From a virus, in IMG/VR virus record IMGVR_UViG_3300046167_000884, positions 56,009 through 120,008 of that record: a DNA stretch of 64,000 nucleotides; one strand, written 5' to 3'. Shown here one piece after another: positions 25,078-35,457 of this stretch. The notes under the pieces were generated by a model, which was given only the letters and a program-made list of their open reading frames with translations, had not been told where the DNA came from and did no database searches. Positions within the stretch are counted from its first letter, which is position 1. The number at the start of each line of letters is the position of its first letter. The position numbers and the translations under genes are program-made.

Positions 25078-25104
25078 AAGGGCTCATATTGAGTCCTTTT
25101 TTTT
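25078..25104 (+). terminator. Rho-independent terminator after the fibre gene
   Basis: AAGGGCTC (25078-25085), loop ATATT, GAGTCCTT (25091-25098), then TTTTTT. An 8-bp stem with one G-T pair and a good U-tract. Confidence 0.85.
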
Positions 25105-25105
25105 C

Positions 25106-25120
25106 ATATTTATAACAAAA
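25106..25120 (+). promoter_or_regulatory. Late-promoter-like box
   Basis: ATATTTATAACAAAA, directly after the terminator U-tract and 8 bases upstream of ATG 25129. The terminator/box pair is strong evidence that the box starts a new transcript. Confidence 0.65.
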
Positions 25121-25128
25121 CATAAATT

Positions 25129-26283
25129 ATGAATGTACCTATTTGGCCTGGTTCAAGTTCATTCGCACCCGGAGAAACACCTTTTGGCTTTTATGATAAC
25201 GATCCTGAATTTAGAAGGGACGCAGATAAAGTAGCTGTTTTTTGTGCTAATAGAATGGGTTACCCCTTAGTTGATATTGAATTACAATCTGGATCTTTCT
25301 ATACAGCATTTGAAGAAGCGGTAACTATTTATGGTAATGAAATTTGGGCATATATAGTTAGAGATAATTTCTTAGATTTAGAAGGAATTTCTATATTTGA
25401 TGAGTTAAATGAAACTATCATAACTCCTAGTATGAAAACCATAGTTAAATTAACCCAACAGTATGCAGATGAAGCAGGTGTAGGAGGTACAATCCCATGG
25501 TATTCAGGTTCATTTGATCTTGTAGCAAACCAACAAAATTACAGCTTTGAAAATTTTATGACAGCTAGTGGATTTACCGGTTCTGCTTATTCAGAAGGTA
25601 TTGAAGTAAAAAGAGTATTTTTTCAAGAACCTGTTCCTGCTTCCGCTCAATATTTAGATCCTTATACCGGATTTGGATTTGGTGGTTCTATTGCAGCTGG
25701 GTTAGTTGGTGTTGGAGGATTTGGTGGTGATATGGGTTATTTAATGATGCCTCTTAGCTATGATATGCAAGTAATTCAATCCATCGAAATGAATGAAATG
25801 GTTAGATGGGCAGATTATAGTTTTGAAATTCATGCTAATGAACTTAAAGTATTCCCTAGACCTAAAAAAACAGAAGGCAAAATCTGGTTTCAGTATATTT
25901 TTGAAAAAGATAGAGGGGGAGTAAAATGTGCTGCTGATCAAGTTAATAATGTTGGTAATGCTAATTTTAAAAACCCTAATTATTCATTAATTAATTCAAT
26001 TGGTAGACAATGGATATTTGAAATGACTTTAGCTATCGCTAAAGAAATGTTGGGGTATGTTAGAGGTAAATATTCAAGTATACCAATTCCAAATGCTGAA
26101 GTTAATTTAAATCAACAAGATTTATTAGCAGCGGCAACAGCAGAAAAAACAGCATTAATAGAAAGATTAAGAGCTTATCTTGATGAAACTTCTAGAAAAG
26201 CCCTATTAGAAAGAAAAGCACAAGAAGCAGAATCTAAAATGGTAGAATTACAACAAGTCCCTTGGACAATTTTTATAGGATAA
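25129..26283 (+). CDS. gp13: Neck protein (T4 gp13-like)
   Basis: The product has 384 residues. It is probably the head-completion/neck ring component that joins the portal to the tail, as T4 gp13. The evidence is a long tract with DADKVAVFCANRMGYPLVDI, then MNEMVRWADYSFEIHANELK (VFPRPKK follows), and the helical end PNAEVNLNQQDLLAAATAEK, all of which I associate with gp13 of marine T4-like phages. A Gly-rich loop (FGGSIAAGLVGVGGFGGDMG) occupies residues about 184-204. The following gene is gp14-like and starts two bases after the stop. Confidence 0.75.
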   Translation: MNVPIWPGSSSFAPGETPFGFYDNDPEFRRDADKVAVFCANRMGYPLVDIELQSGSFYTAFEEAVTIYGNEIWAYIVRDNFLDLEGISIFDELNETIITPSMKTIVKLTQQYADEAGVGGTIPWYSGSFDLVANQQNYSFENFMTASGFTGSAYSEGIEVKRVFFQEPVPASAQYLDPYTGFGFGGSIAAGLVGVGGFGGDMGYLMMPLSYDMQVIQSIEMNEMVRWADYSFEIHANELKVFPRPKKTEGKIWFQYIFEKDRGGVKCAADQVNNVGNANFKNPNYSLINSIGRQWIFEMTLAIAKEMLGYVRGKYSSIPIPNAEVNLNQQDLLAAATAEKTALIERLRAYLDETSRKALLERKAQEAESKMVELQQVPWTIFIG

Positions 26284-26284
26284 T

Positions 26285-26800
26285 ATGGCAATGTTTACAG
26301 GACAGAGAGATGTCTCTCTGGTAAGAAAATTAAATAGAGAATTGATGGGTAATATTATTACCCAACAATGTGCTTTATACCAATTTAAATTAGAAGAAAC
26401 TAAAGTTAATATATATGGTGAAGCTGCTGGTGCTAAATTTTATAATGGTCCTTTCTTATTTAATGTATTAATAAATAGATCAAATGAGGTGTTTGGTGAA
26501 GACGAAGAAGGAATTCAGTTTAATCAACCAATTGATTTTTATTTCTTTAGAGACGATTTAGTAGATGCCGATGTGGTACCTGAAGTTGGTGATATAATTT
26601 TATATCAAGAAGGATATTATGGAGTACAAAGTACAGTAGCAAACCAATATTTTGGAGGCAAAAACCCAGATTACCCAAATAATATAAATCCATTAAATCC
26701 TGGGTTAGAATATTTTGGAAATAATTTATCAATATTAGTATCAACATATTATATACCAGCGGATAAAGTAGCAATTTCTCCATATCAAGAAAGAATGTAA
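26285..26800 (+). CDS. gp14: Neck protein (T4 gp14-like)
   Basis: The product has 171 residues. It is the second neck component, which in T4 joins gp13 in closing the filled head. Features typical of this family are the helical start FTGQRDVSLVRKLNRELMGN, a YGEA segment after an acidic helix, and IDFYFFRDDLVDADVVPEVG followed by DIILYQEGYYGV. Its stop and the next ATG overlap (TAATG). Order 13, 14, 15 is as in T4. Confidence 0.72.
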   Translation: MAMFTGQRDVSLVRKLNRELMGNIITQQCALYQFKLEETKVNIYGEAAGAKFYNGPFLFNVLINRSNEVFGEDEEGIQFNQPIDFYFFRDDLVDADVVPEVGDIILYQEGYYGVQSTVANQYFGGKNPDYPNNINPLNPGLEYFGNNLSILVSTYYIPADKVAISPYQERM

Positions 26801-27724
26801 TGAGTAAAATTAGAAAACCAATTCCCAAAACCCAAAGACAATTAAGTGTTGAACAACAAAAGGCGTTTGATACTGAAAGAGGTAATCCTAATGCTCGTAT
26901 TAACCCTAATGAATCGGAAACCGGAATTGATTTTAATAGATCAACTAAATTAAGTTTTAAAGATGATAGCACTAAACCCTTTTCTATTGGTCTTCAAGAT
27001 TTAGATGAGGCTGTATTTTATTATTTTAAAGAAGTTATTAAACCCTTTGTATATCAAAATGGGGGGAAGAAGAAATGTACCTATAATTTATGGGTCCCCT
27101 GAAAGATGGAAATCATTCCAAAGAGATGGCTATTACAGGGATAAAAAAGGTGCTATAATGTTACCCATTATAGTTGTAAAAAGGAACACAATATCAAAAG
27201 ATAGATCTGTTTATAATAAATTAGATGCTAATGGAGTAAACTTATATAGCTCATTCCAGAAAAAATATAGCCCTAATAACTTTTATAATAATTTTTCAGT
27301 TTTAAATAATAAAAAACCAGTAAAAGAACATTATGCTGTAGCTGTTCCTGATTTTGTTACCCTAGAATATAGTTGTATCATTCAAACATATTACATGGAA
27401 CAGTTAAATAAAATTATTGAAGCTTGTGAATATGCCTCTGATGCTTATTGGGGTAACCCTGAAAGATTTAAATTTAGGGCTTTCATAGATCAGTTTACAA
27501 CAGCAACCGAATTAACATCTGGTAAAGATAGATTAGTAAAAGGTACCTTTAATATACAATTAAGAGGTTATATTATACCTGATACTATTCAGAAAGAAAT
27601 GAATTCAATTAACAAATGGAATAGCAAATCTAAGGTTACAATTAATTTTGAAACCACTAGTAATGTTGATACATTTAAACCGGGAATTAAAACTTTTCCT
27701 GGTGGGCAAACTAGAGAAGAATAG
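26800..27724 (+). CDS. gp15: Tail terminator/sheath stabiliser candidate (gp15-like), frame broken once
   Basis: The gene is split by one extra base in the G6 run at 27061-27066; removing it gives 307 residues. The join reads YQNGG, then RRNVPIIYGSPERWKSFQRD. The VPIIYGSPERW segment and a later CIIQTYYMEQLNKIIEACEY recall the tail-completion protein that follows gp14 in marine T4-like phages. In T4, gp15 caps the tail tube and sheath. As written, the 5' part ends at 27102 and the 3' part is open from 27005. Confidence 0.65.
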
Positions 27725-27776
27725 TTTGGATTAGTTAAATTGGTTACATACATTATGGTTACAAAAATAACGTTAT

Positions 27777-28236
27777 ATGATATATTGGTTTACAGGTCAG
27801 CCTTGCTCTGGGAAGACTGTTTTAGCAAACATGCTTAAAGAAAAGTATCTCCCTCATGCGTATCGCATTGATGGAGATGAAATGAGAGAATTATTTACAA
27901 ATAAAGATTATTCTATAAAAGGTAGAATAACTAATGTAGATGCTGCTCAAAAAATTGCCCATTATTTACACAATCAAGGTAAAGATGTAATTGTATCTTT
28001 AGTATCTCCTTATTTAGACCAAAGAGAAGAATTTAAGGATATAATGGAGTGGCAATTACATGAAATCTTTGTACATTATGACCTAGATAAAGGACTTAGG
28101 GGTAGAGAAAATTACCATGTTGCACAATTCCAAAAACCAGATTTAGATTACAGTTGATATAGATACAACAACACATACCCCAGAAGAATCTCTAGAAATA
28201 ATAGCTAAACAAATAGGTTTACATGCAAAAATTTAA
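27777..28236 (+). CDS. Adenylylsulfate-kinase-like P-loop kinase, frame broken once
   Basis: This is 152 residues after removing one extra T at 28148-28149. It starts IYWFTGQPCSGKTVLANML with a Walker A loop of APS-kinase (CysC) type. YRIDGDEMRELFTN matches the DGDxxR motif of that family. VIVSLVSPYLDQREEF and the C-terminal VDIDTTTHTPEESLEIIAKQ (the latter only after repair) are also family-like. It probably phosphorylates a sugar or adenylylsulfate-like substrate for the glycan cluster. It overlaps the HAD gene by 14 bases. Confidence 0.72.
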
Positions 28237-28561
28237 TACATACTTTTGTGATATAGATGGAACTATTTTAAAATATCGCAAATTTGAAACATACGAATCT
28301 TCTAAAGCTGAGGGGATAAAATCCACTATAGAATATCTAGACAAAGCTTCAGTTGAGGGACATATGATAGTTTTAACTACAGCACGTCCTGAGTACCTTA
28401 GGATGCATACTGAAATAGAATTATATGAAAATGAAGTACCATATCACAGATTAATTATGGGTATCGAAAGAGGACCTCGTTATTTAATCAATGATATGGA
28501 TCCAAATAAACCTGGAGAACGGGCTATTGCAATAAATTTAGAAAGAGATAAAGGTATATGA
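28223..28561 (+). CDS. HAD-family phosphatase
   Basis: The product has 112 residues. FCDIDGTILKY (residues about 8-18) is the HAD motif I DxDGT with nucleophile Asp; MIVLTTARPEYLR is motif II; YLINDMDPN near the end holds the motif IV acidic residues. It is a small cap-less HAD hydrolase of the type found in capsule and LPS clusters, probably dephosphorylating a sugar phosphate. It is tightly packed with the kinase before and the nucleotidyltransferase after (4-base overlap), forming a sugar-activation trio. Confidence 0.75.
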   Translation: MQKFNTYFCDIDGTILKYRKFETYESSKAEGIKSTIEYLDKASVEGHMIVLTTARPEYLRMHTEIELYENEVPYHRLIMGIERGPRYLINDMDPNKPGERAIAINLERDKGI

Positions 28562-28957
28562 AAAAGTATTTAGCACAAGCAGCATTTCAGTCATCATTTA
28601 ATAAGAATAAGTACTCAATGTATATTGGTAGATGGCAACCATGGCACGCAGGACATCGATGGTTAATAGACCAGCGCTTAAATGAAGGTAAAAACGTATG
28701 GATAGCAATTAGAGATATCCCACCAGATGAAAAAAACCCCTGGACAGGCCCAAGAGGTATTAGTTAACTTGGGGCATGAATTAAAAGATCTTCTTAATGA
28801 AGGTAGAGTAAAAATTACAATAGTACCAGATATTGAATCAATTAATATAGGTAGAGGGGTAGGATATGATGTTATAGAACACTGCCCACCTGAGGAAGTA
28901 AAAAATATCTCTGCTACTAAAATTAGAGAACAAATGAAAAAAGATGGTAAGTTATAA
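28558..28957 (+). CDS. Nucleotidyltransferase (HxGH family), frame broken once
   Basis: This is 132 residues after removing one extra G at 28747-28748. YIGRWQPWHAGHRWLIDQRL holds the HxGH nucleotide-binding motif. NISATKIREQM at the end is the ISxTxIR motif. The family includes adenylyl- and cytidylyltransferases (NadM, TagD, HldE type). In this cluster it probably activates a sugar or alcohol phosphate. Repair of the frame joins KNPW to TAQEVLVNLGHELKDLL. Confidence 0.78.
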
Positions 28958-29168
28958 AAGACACATTGCTAAAACAATTTCCTGGAGGATTATAGGTACT
29001 CTAGACACCATAATCCTTTCAGGTGTTAATAACAGGTTCAGTGGGAAATCGGGGACTAGCCATTGGAGGAATCGAAGTTATTACAAAAATGGTCATTATA
29101 TTTCGTTACATGAAAGAGCTTGGTATAAATTAAGTAAATTTGGGGTAAATGGAAAATCAAAAACCTAA
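28944..29168 (+). CDS. DUF2061-like small membrane protein, frame disrupted
   Basis: The start SYKRHIAKTISWRIIGTLDT matches DUF2061 proteins, and HERAWYKLSKFGV matches their end. The middle is out of frame as written. Reading the +1 frame between gives ITGSV and LAIGGIEVITKMV, the expected membrane part. Three single extra bases (one A at 29028-29029, then an A near 29097-29100 and a G near 29105) restore 73 residues. DUF2061 proteins are two-segment membrane proteins of unknown function. In this phage it lies in the sugar-activation cluster and overlaps the large glycosyltransferase by 20 bases. Confidence 0.65.
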   Translation: MVSYKRHIAKTISWRIIGTLDTIILSGVNNRFSGKSGTSHWRNRSYYKNGHYISLHERAWYKLSKFGVNGKSKT

Positions 29169-32100
29169 AATTTTTGCACATGGTAGTTATATAGGAACAA
29201 CAGGATATAATAACCATACAAGAGCAATTTACAGGGAACTTTCTAATCTTTATGATTTAAAGGTTAGGAATTATACTGTAGGTAAATCATGGGAAGGACA
29301 TAATGAAGAACCCCATAATGGAGAAGATTATATTGATGGTTTAGATAAAAAATTATTAGTTGAACAATCCCTTTGGGAAGAAGATAAATTAATTCATAAA
29401 TCTTTTTATAATAATTACCCTAATAGTTTTGATCATAATGTAAATATAGTTTTAAATGAAACAAATCATCATTTCTTTTATCAAAATTACGATGGTCCTA
29501 AGATAGCATATAATGTTTGGGAGTCTACAAGACAACCAGAAGAGTTTTTTAACCAATTAAAAACATTTGATCAGGTTTGGGTTGCCTCAAAATGGCAAAG
29601 GGATTGCACAATTGAGCAAGGTATTGACCCTACTAAGGTAAAAGTAGTACCCGAAGCTGTAGATGGACTTACATTTAGACCAAATTCACAAGTTACTTTA
29701 CCTGAATATAGTGATAAAAGATTTAAATTTGTTTTATTTGGTAGATGGGACTATAGAAAGGCAACAAAAGAAGTAATAGAATCTTTCCTACAGGAGTTTA
29801 ATGAAGATGAACCCATTGATTTAATAGTATCAATTGATAACCCATATGCTAAAGATAAATTTAAATCAACCGAAGATAGATTAAAACATTACAAATTAAA
29901 TGACCCCAGGGTCAAAATAAAACATTTTCCTACCAGAGAAGAATATATAAATTATTTACAAAAAGGTCATGTATTTTTATCTTGTGCTAGGGCTGAAGGG
30001 ATGGAATTTACCCTTAATTGAAGCTATGGCATGTGGTACCCCATCAATATATTCTAACTGTAGCGCCCAATTAGAATTTGCAGAGGGACTAGGGTTACCT
30101 GTAAATATAAAATCTACATCAGAAGCAAAACTAGGGGAATATAGTAGTTTCTCTCAATCTTTATTAGCAGGGGAATTTTATGAACCTGATTTTGACCATT
30201 TAAAAAAGGTAATGAGAGATGCTTATGAAAATTATAAACACCATAAACAAAAAGCATTAGAAGAATCTAAAATAATTAGAGAAAAGTTTACTTGGGAAAA
30301 TGCTGCTAAAATAGCAGGCAAAGAAATAGAAAATTTATTAGATAATTTACCTAAAAATAAGGTAGAAGTAAGTTTTGATTTAGGACCTAAAGTAGAAGTA
30401 TTAGGACACCATAAGAATAAATATTTTGTTGAGTTTATAGATGGTAATACTAATGAAGTTATACATAGTGATACCATAAGTAATAATATGTGGACTAAAT
30501 GTAGTAAAAGTTATCACATTCCTTGGGTTATAAAAGTAAACGGAAAAATAATTCATGTTTTTTCCCTTAAAGATAAAACTGTTAAAATATCTTTAGAGTC
30601 AAGGTCTATAGGAGATACTTTAGCATGGTCTCCCCAAGTAATAGAATTTGCAAAACACTATAAATGTAAAGTTATACTTAGTACTTTCCATAATGATTGG
30701 TTTGAATCTCTAGAAGAATACAAGGATATTACTTTTATAAAACCAGGAGAAGACTGTTCATATTATGCTAGTTTTCAAATAGGATGGTTTAGAGATGAAA
30801 ATAATGGGTGGAAAAATTTTAATGACCACCCAACTCAAGTAAATACAATTCCCCTTATTCAAGCGGCTACTGATATTTTAAGAATACCCTATAAAGAATT
30901 ACATTATGGTATTAATTTTACACCGAAAAAAAGACCTATAAAAGGTAAATATATTTGTATAGGGCCTAGATCAACCTCTGGGTTAAAAGAATGGCCTTAT
31001 GAACATTGGAAAAATTTAGCAAAAAAACTCCATAGTAAAGGGTATAAAATAGTTAATTTATCTAGAGAAGGATTTAAAGGAGTAAATATAATAGATAAAA
31101 AGAATTTAAAATGGGAAGATACATTAAATCATCTTTACCATGCAGATTTATTTATTGGTCTAGGGTCAGGTCTATCTTGGTTGAATTGGGTTTTAGATAA
31201 ACATACTGTAATGATAAATAATTTTATCCCTTATGGTTATGAATTTACTAATCATTTAACTAAAATTGAAAATAATTCTGTTTGTAATAATTGCTGGGTA
31301 AGTAAAACCCACATATTTGATAGTGGAGATTGGGATTGGTGTCCAGAACATCAAAATACTAAACTACAACATATTTGCCAAAAATCAATATCAACGGAGC
31401 AAGTATATAATAAAGTTTTAAACCTTCTAGAACCAAAAAAAAAAGATAATTTTATATGGATAACAGGAGGTGATGAATCTTATCTTCCTATGATAGAGGT
31501 ATTAGCTAAAAGTTTATTAAAATATTCTAAATATAAGTTAATTGTATATGGGTTCAATTGTGATTCAAATATAGAATTACCTAATGTAATTAATAAAAGG
31601 ATAGATTACAGACCAAAACCTCCAACTTCTAGTAAGTATGAGTCTGATCTATTTAATAAAGATTACTCTATTTATTTTGCTAAATATTTAGCTAGTTTAG
31701 ATTCATTAAATGAAAACTATGATAATTTTGCTTGGATTGATGGTGATGCTTTTGCAACTGAAAACATTGATACTTCATTACACCATTTAAATAATTTAGA
31801 AGATTATCCTTTATTTATGAGATACTTCCATGAAGATATTAACCAATGGAGGTATCATAATAATATAAAATTAGAAGGAAACTATGGGGGTGAATTAGCT
31901 TTTATTAAAAATTTAACTAGAAACCCTAATCAAAGAATTATAGCTACTGGTTTTTACTTTTATAATAAAAATAGTAAAATATTTTTTGAAAAATGTTTAA
32001 AATGGAACCGGGAATTAAATAATTATAGTGTAAAAGTATATGCTGATGATAATGCCTTTTCTGAAGAAAGAGTAGCAAATAATGTTTTATGGGAAGAAAA

Positions 32101-32872
32101 TAAACAGAATTATCTCCCAGTTACTTGGAATAACTATTATAGTAGTATTGAAGAAAGAAAGACAAATAATTATTTTTTAAACCAAGGATTTGATGTTATG
32201 TATGATGAATATACTTTAAAACCTTATTTTATTCATGGACCCGATCCTTCTGTTAAAAGTAAAGATGCTAATACCTTATTAAAAGCATTTAAAGACTACC
32301 AAATAAACAAATTAATGATAGTAGCACATCCTGATGATGAATTAATATTTGGGGGAGCAGAATTAATACAACATGGTCCAGAATACAAAGTAATTTGTCT
32401 TACCAATAAATCTAATAAAACACGAAGTAAAGAATTTGAACAAGTAATGGGAAAATTAAATGTTGGTTCTTGGGAAATGTTAGATTATGAAGATAAGTTA
32501 GATTCTACTGAAGAATTTAATTTAAATGATATTTTAAGTTATAAAAATTGGAAAAAAATTGTTACCCATAACCCAATAGGAGAATATGGTCACCCACAAC
32601 ATAAATTAATTTTTGAATCTGTAAAGAGATTTACTACTAATTTTTATGTTTTTGGGAAATCCAATGTAAAATTATCTCAAGATATTTTAAATAATAAATT
32701 AGAAACCCTAAAATTATATAAATCAGAACAATCTATTATAAACCAAATTCAAACTAAAAAGGGTGATTGGTTTAAAAGTAATTCTGATACAAATTATATA
32801 GAATATGAGTCTATTACTAAGTATAATAAAAATAAAGATATAACCCCTTATATAGCATGTTATGACAAATAA
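29149..32872 (+). CDS. Giant four-domain glycan enzyme (GT4-like, heptosyltransferase-like, GT8-like, PIG-L deacetylase), frame broken once
   Basis: This is 1240 residues after removing one extra G at 29998-30000 (join CARAEGWNLPLIEAMACGTP). Domain 1 (about 1-400) is a GT-B glycosyltransferase: FDQVWVASKWQRD, VPEAVDG and the EAMACGTPSI loop. Domain 2 (about 470-765) resembles heptosyltransferases of the autotransporter O-heptosyltransferase type: RSIGDTLAWSPQ, FIGLGSGLSWLNW, and a Cys cluster CNNCW, DWCPEH, HICQKS that would bind iron. Domain 3 (about 765-1050) has a DxD-type WIDGDAFATENID as in GT8/GT-A enzymes. Domain 4 (from about 1055) is a LmbE/PIG-L deacetylase: MIVAHPDDELIFGG. It is probably cytoplasmic and assembles and deacetylates a glycan on a phage or host target. 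Confidence 0.8.
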
Positions 32873-33794
32873 AAACCTAGTAATTATCTTAAGTCATTGT
32901 GATACTGAAGAAAAGTTAAAAGTATTAGAGAACAATATTCAACAATTAAAAACTAATAATTTTGATATATTACTTACATCACACATCCCATTACCTGGAA
33001 ACATTCAATCTCAAGTAGAATATTTTATATATGACAAAAGTAACCCTATTTTACATTGGCCTAAAAGAGGTATGACCTACTGGAAAATCCTCCCAACCGA
33101 TACCGAAAATTTAAAACTAGTAAATATTCTCTCAGATTATGGGTGGACAGCTTTTAATCAACTTTTAACTTCAAGTCATTTAGGGTTATCTTTAGAATAT
33201 GATCATTATAGTTTTATTAATTATGATATAATATTTACCCCACAAATAATTGAAACAATGAAATTACCCCATAATTTCCTTTGTAGTAAAGTTTATGAAA
33301 GTAAAAATCAAGAAGGGTTTAGGTTTCCTAGTTTCATGTTTAGTATAATAAATAAAGATAATTTAAAAAAGTTACTTCCCTTAATTTCCAAACAACAATA
33401 CATACGTGGTGATTTTAAGGATGCTGAAAATTATTTAGGTTATTTACTTTCTGTGTTTGATTATGAAATCCATCCTGAAATTATTAAGGATCAAATTGAA
33501 TATGGAGATAAAGATCCTTTTAATTATAACAAAGATAATGATTTATTTAAGATTTTTTACCAAAGTGTGGTAGACCCTAAAATTTACGAAACACCTCCTT
33601 CTATTTTATTTTATGATATTCAAGAAGAATTTGAATTAAATATAAACGAAGAAAAAATTATAATCCACCCTACATCTCATAGAATAGAATACTCAGATAT
33701 AAAAAAACTTGGATATTATTTAAAGGATTCATATATTGATCTAATGTACATTTTTCAAGAAAACCACCAAACATCTATAGATATCAATGATTAA
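32862..33794 (+). CDS. Glycosyltransferase-like protein of the glycan cluster
   Basis: The product has 310 residues. The start LVIILSHCDTEEKLKVLENN and the later ILLTSHIPLP, YFIYDKSNPI and HWPKRGMTYW read like a nucleotide-sugar-dependent (GT-A type) transferase seen in phage and host glycan loci. No clean DxD motif is evident; FINYDIIF is a candidate. It overlaps the giant enzyme by 11 bases and the epimerase by 8, so the cluster is a single translationally coupled operon. Confidence 0.55.
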   Translation: MTNKNLVIILSHCDTEEKLKVLENNIQQLKTNNFDILLTSHIPLPGNIQSQVEYFIYDKSNPILHWPKRGMTYWKILPTDTENLKLVNILSDYGWTAFNQLLTSSHLGLSLEYDHYSFINYDIIFTPQIIETMKLPHNFLCSKVYESKNQEGFRFPSFMFSIINKDNLKKLLPLISKQQYIRGDFKDAENYLGYLLSVFDYEIHPEIIKDQIEYGDKDPFNYNKDNDLFKIFYQSVVDPKIYETPPSILFYDIQEEFELNINEEKIIIHPTSHRIEYSDIKKLGYYLKDSYIDLMYIFQENHQTSIDIND

Positions 33795-34728
33795 AAATAA
33801 AAAAATATTCATAACTGGGGGAGCAGGATTTTTAGGTAAAAATTTAGTTAGACGTTATTACAATGATAATGAAATTACAGTTTATAGTAGAGATGAAGCC
33901 AAACATTACTATTTAAAAAAAGAATTTCCTAATATAAATTGTATTATTGGGGATGTACGTAATTTTGATTTATTAAAAAGAGCATCCGTAGGGCACAATA
34001 TCGGTATATTTGCTGCTTCATTAAAGCAAATAGGAGCAGTAGATCAAAATGTAGAAGAAAGTGTTAAAGTATTAGTAGATGGAGCTCTTAATTCAAGAAG
34101 AGTAGCTGAAGAAAACAATTTTGAAGCAGCATGTTTTATATCCTCAGATAAATCCAGAGCAGCTACTACATTATATGGTGCAATGAAATTTGTAGCAGGA
34201 GAATCATTTATAGTAAATGCTGAAAAATCAAATGTTAAATTATCCACAGCAGTATACGGAAATGTATTAAATTCAACTGGTAGTATAATTCCACTAATAT
34301 GGGATTCCATTAATAAAAACTACCCACTTACTTTATACTCAGAAGAAATGACTCGTTTTATGATTGATATAGAGGAAGCAATGGACTTGATTGAATTAGG
34401 ACTCCAAACTAGTGGATATAATATTATTCCTAATTTAAGATCATTTAGAGTAAAAGATTTATTTAAAATATATCAAGAGAAATTTAATCTTAAATACACA
34501 ATTGGTAAACCTAGAATTTCAGAAAAACTTCATGAAATGATGATTTCAAAAGAAGAAACCCCTAGAACTCATTATGAATTTGATGAAAATACATTTTATA
34601 TGCATTACAAAGATACTGTATCTATAGCTGATCGTTGTATGGATGAAGAATTTACAAGTGATAAAGTATGTGTATCTAAAGAAGAATTAGTTAAAATTTT
34701 AAATCATTATAATTTTTTTAAACCATGA
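33787..34728 (+). CDS. NAD-dependent sugar-nucleotide dehydratase/epimerase
   Basis: The product has 313 residues. FITGGAGFLGKNLVRR is the GxxGxxG Rossmann motif of extended SDR enzymes. The SSDKSRAATTLYGAMK stretch combines the CapD/FlaA1-type SSDK with a YxxxK catalytic pair. VAGESFIVNAEKSNVKLSTA and YGNVLNSTGSIIPL are typical of polysaccharide-type 4,6-dehydratases. It is likely to act on UDP-GlcNAc or a related nucleotide sugar to provide a deoxysugar precursor. It is followed, with a 4-base overlap, by an RmlD-like reductase. Confidence 0.82.
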   Translation: MIKNKKIFITGGAGFLGKNLVRRYYNDNEITVYSRDEAKHYYLKKEFPNINCIIGDVRNFDLLKRASVGHNIGIFAASLKQIGAVDQNVEESVKVLVDGALNSRRVAEENNFEAACFISSDKSRAATTLYGAMKFVAGESFIVNAEKSNVKLSTAVYGNVLNSTGSIIPLIWDSINKNYPLTLYSEEMTRFMIDIEEAMDLIELGLQTSGYNIIPNLRSFRVKDLFKIYQEKFNLKYTIGKPRISEKLHEMMISKEETPRTHYEFDENTFYMHYKDTVSIADRCMDEEFTSDKVCVSKEELVKILNHYNFFKP

Positions 34729-35436
34729 AAGTATTAATATTAGGACATAAAGGAATGTTAGGACATATGGTCCATAAATTTTTTGAAAGTAAAGGAATTG
34801 AATGTGTTACCACAAGTTGTAGATGGCCTTCATCTTGTTTTAAAAATTTTGTACAAAAATTTGAAGGTGATTTTATTATAAATTGTATAGGGGCTATTCA
34901 CCAACGAACAGATCAGTTTAATATTAATTGGGAATTACCGCAATGGTTAGATGAAAACCTTTCTACTAAAATAATCCACCCAGGTACTGACTGTGAAATG
35001 GATGATGATGATTATGGTAACTCTAAAAGAATAGCAGCAGAATGGATTAAAGAAAAAGCTAAAAACACAAAAATTATTAAAACATCAATATTTGGTCCTG
35101 AATTAAATACTAAAGCTAGTTTAATGGAGTGGTTTTTATCACAAGAAGGTGAAATAAATGGGTATTCTGAATATTATTGGAATGGTAATTCTACTTTAAC
35201 TTGGGCTCAATACTGCTTATATTTAATATTCCATTGGGATGAACTACCCACAGAAAATATATTAGAAGGAGAATGTATATCTAAATACAATTTACTTTTA
35301 CTATTAAAAGAAGTATATAGTAAAAATATTACTGTTAATCCTGTTGATACTCCCCATATTTAATAAATGTTTAGTAGGAACAGTAAAAACTTTACCATTA
35401 AAAGAACAAATAATTGCATTAAAAGAATTTTATTAA
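34725..35436 (+). CDS. RmlD-like sugar-nucleotide reductase, frame broken near the end
   Basis: This is 236 residues after removing one extra C in the run 35352-35355; as written it stops at 35363. LILGHKGMLGHMVHKFFESK is the Rossmann start typical of RmlD. FIINCIGAIHQRTDQFNINW and DDDDYGNSKRIAAEW (YxxxK) are also family features. The repaired C-terminus reads NKCLVGTVKTLPLKEQI. It probably reduces the keto sugar made by the preceding dehydratase. A late-promoter-like box overlaps its stop. Confidence 0.78.
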
Positions 35437-35451
35437 TATTTATAAACAAAA
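35436..35451 (+). promoter_or_regulatory. Late-promoter-like box
   Basis: ATATTTATAAACAAAA, 6 bases upstream of ATG 35458, marking the return from glycan genes to tail genes. Confidence 0.5.
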
Positions 35452-35457
35452 TAAAAA

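Noticed and set aside
26547-26972. Minus-strand frame of 141 codons over the gp14/gp15 junction
   Set aside because: Leu/Ile-rich shadow of the plus-strand genes; all neighbours are plus-strand and the gp14 frame is well supported.
27777-35436. Programmed +1 frameshifting as a regulatory system across many genes
   Set aside because: The sites have no common slippery heptamer, occur in unrelated genes, fall mostly in homopolymers, and cluster in one region. Sequence error explains them better.
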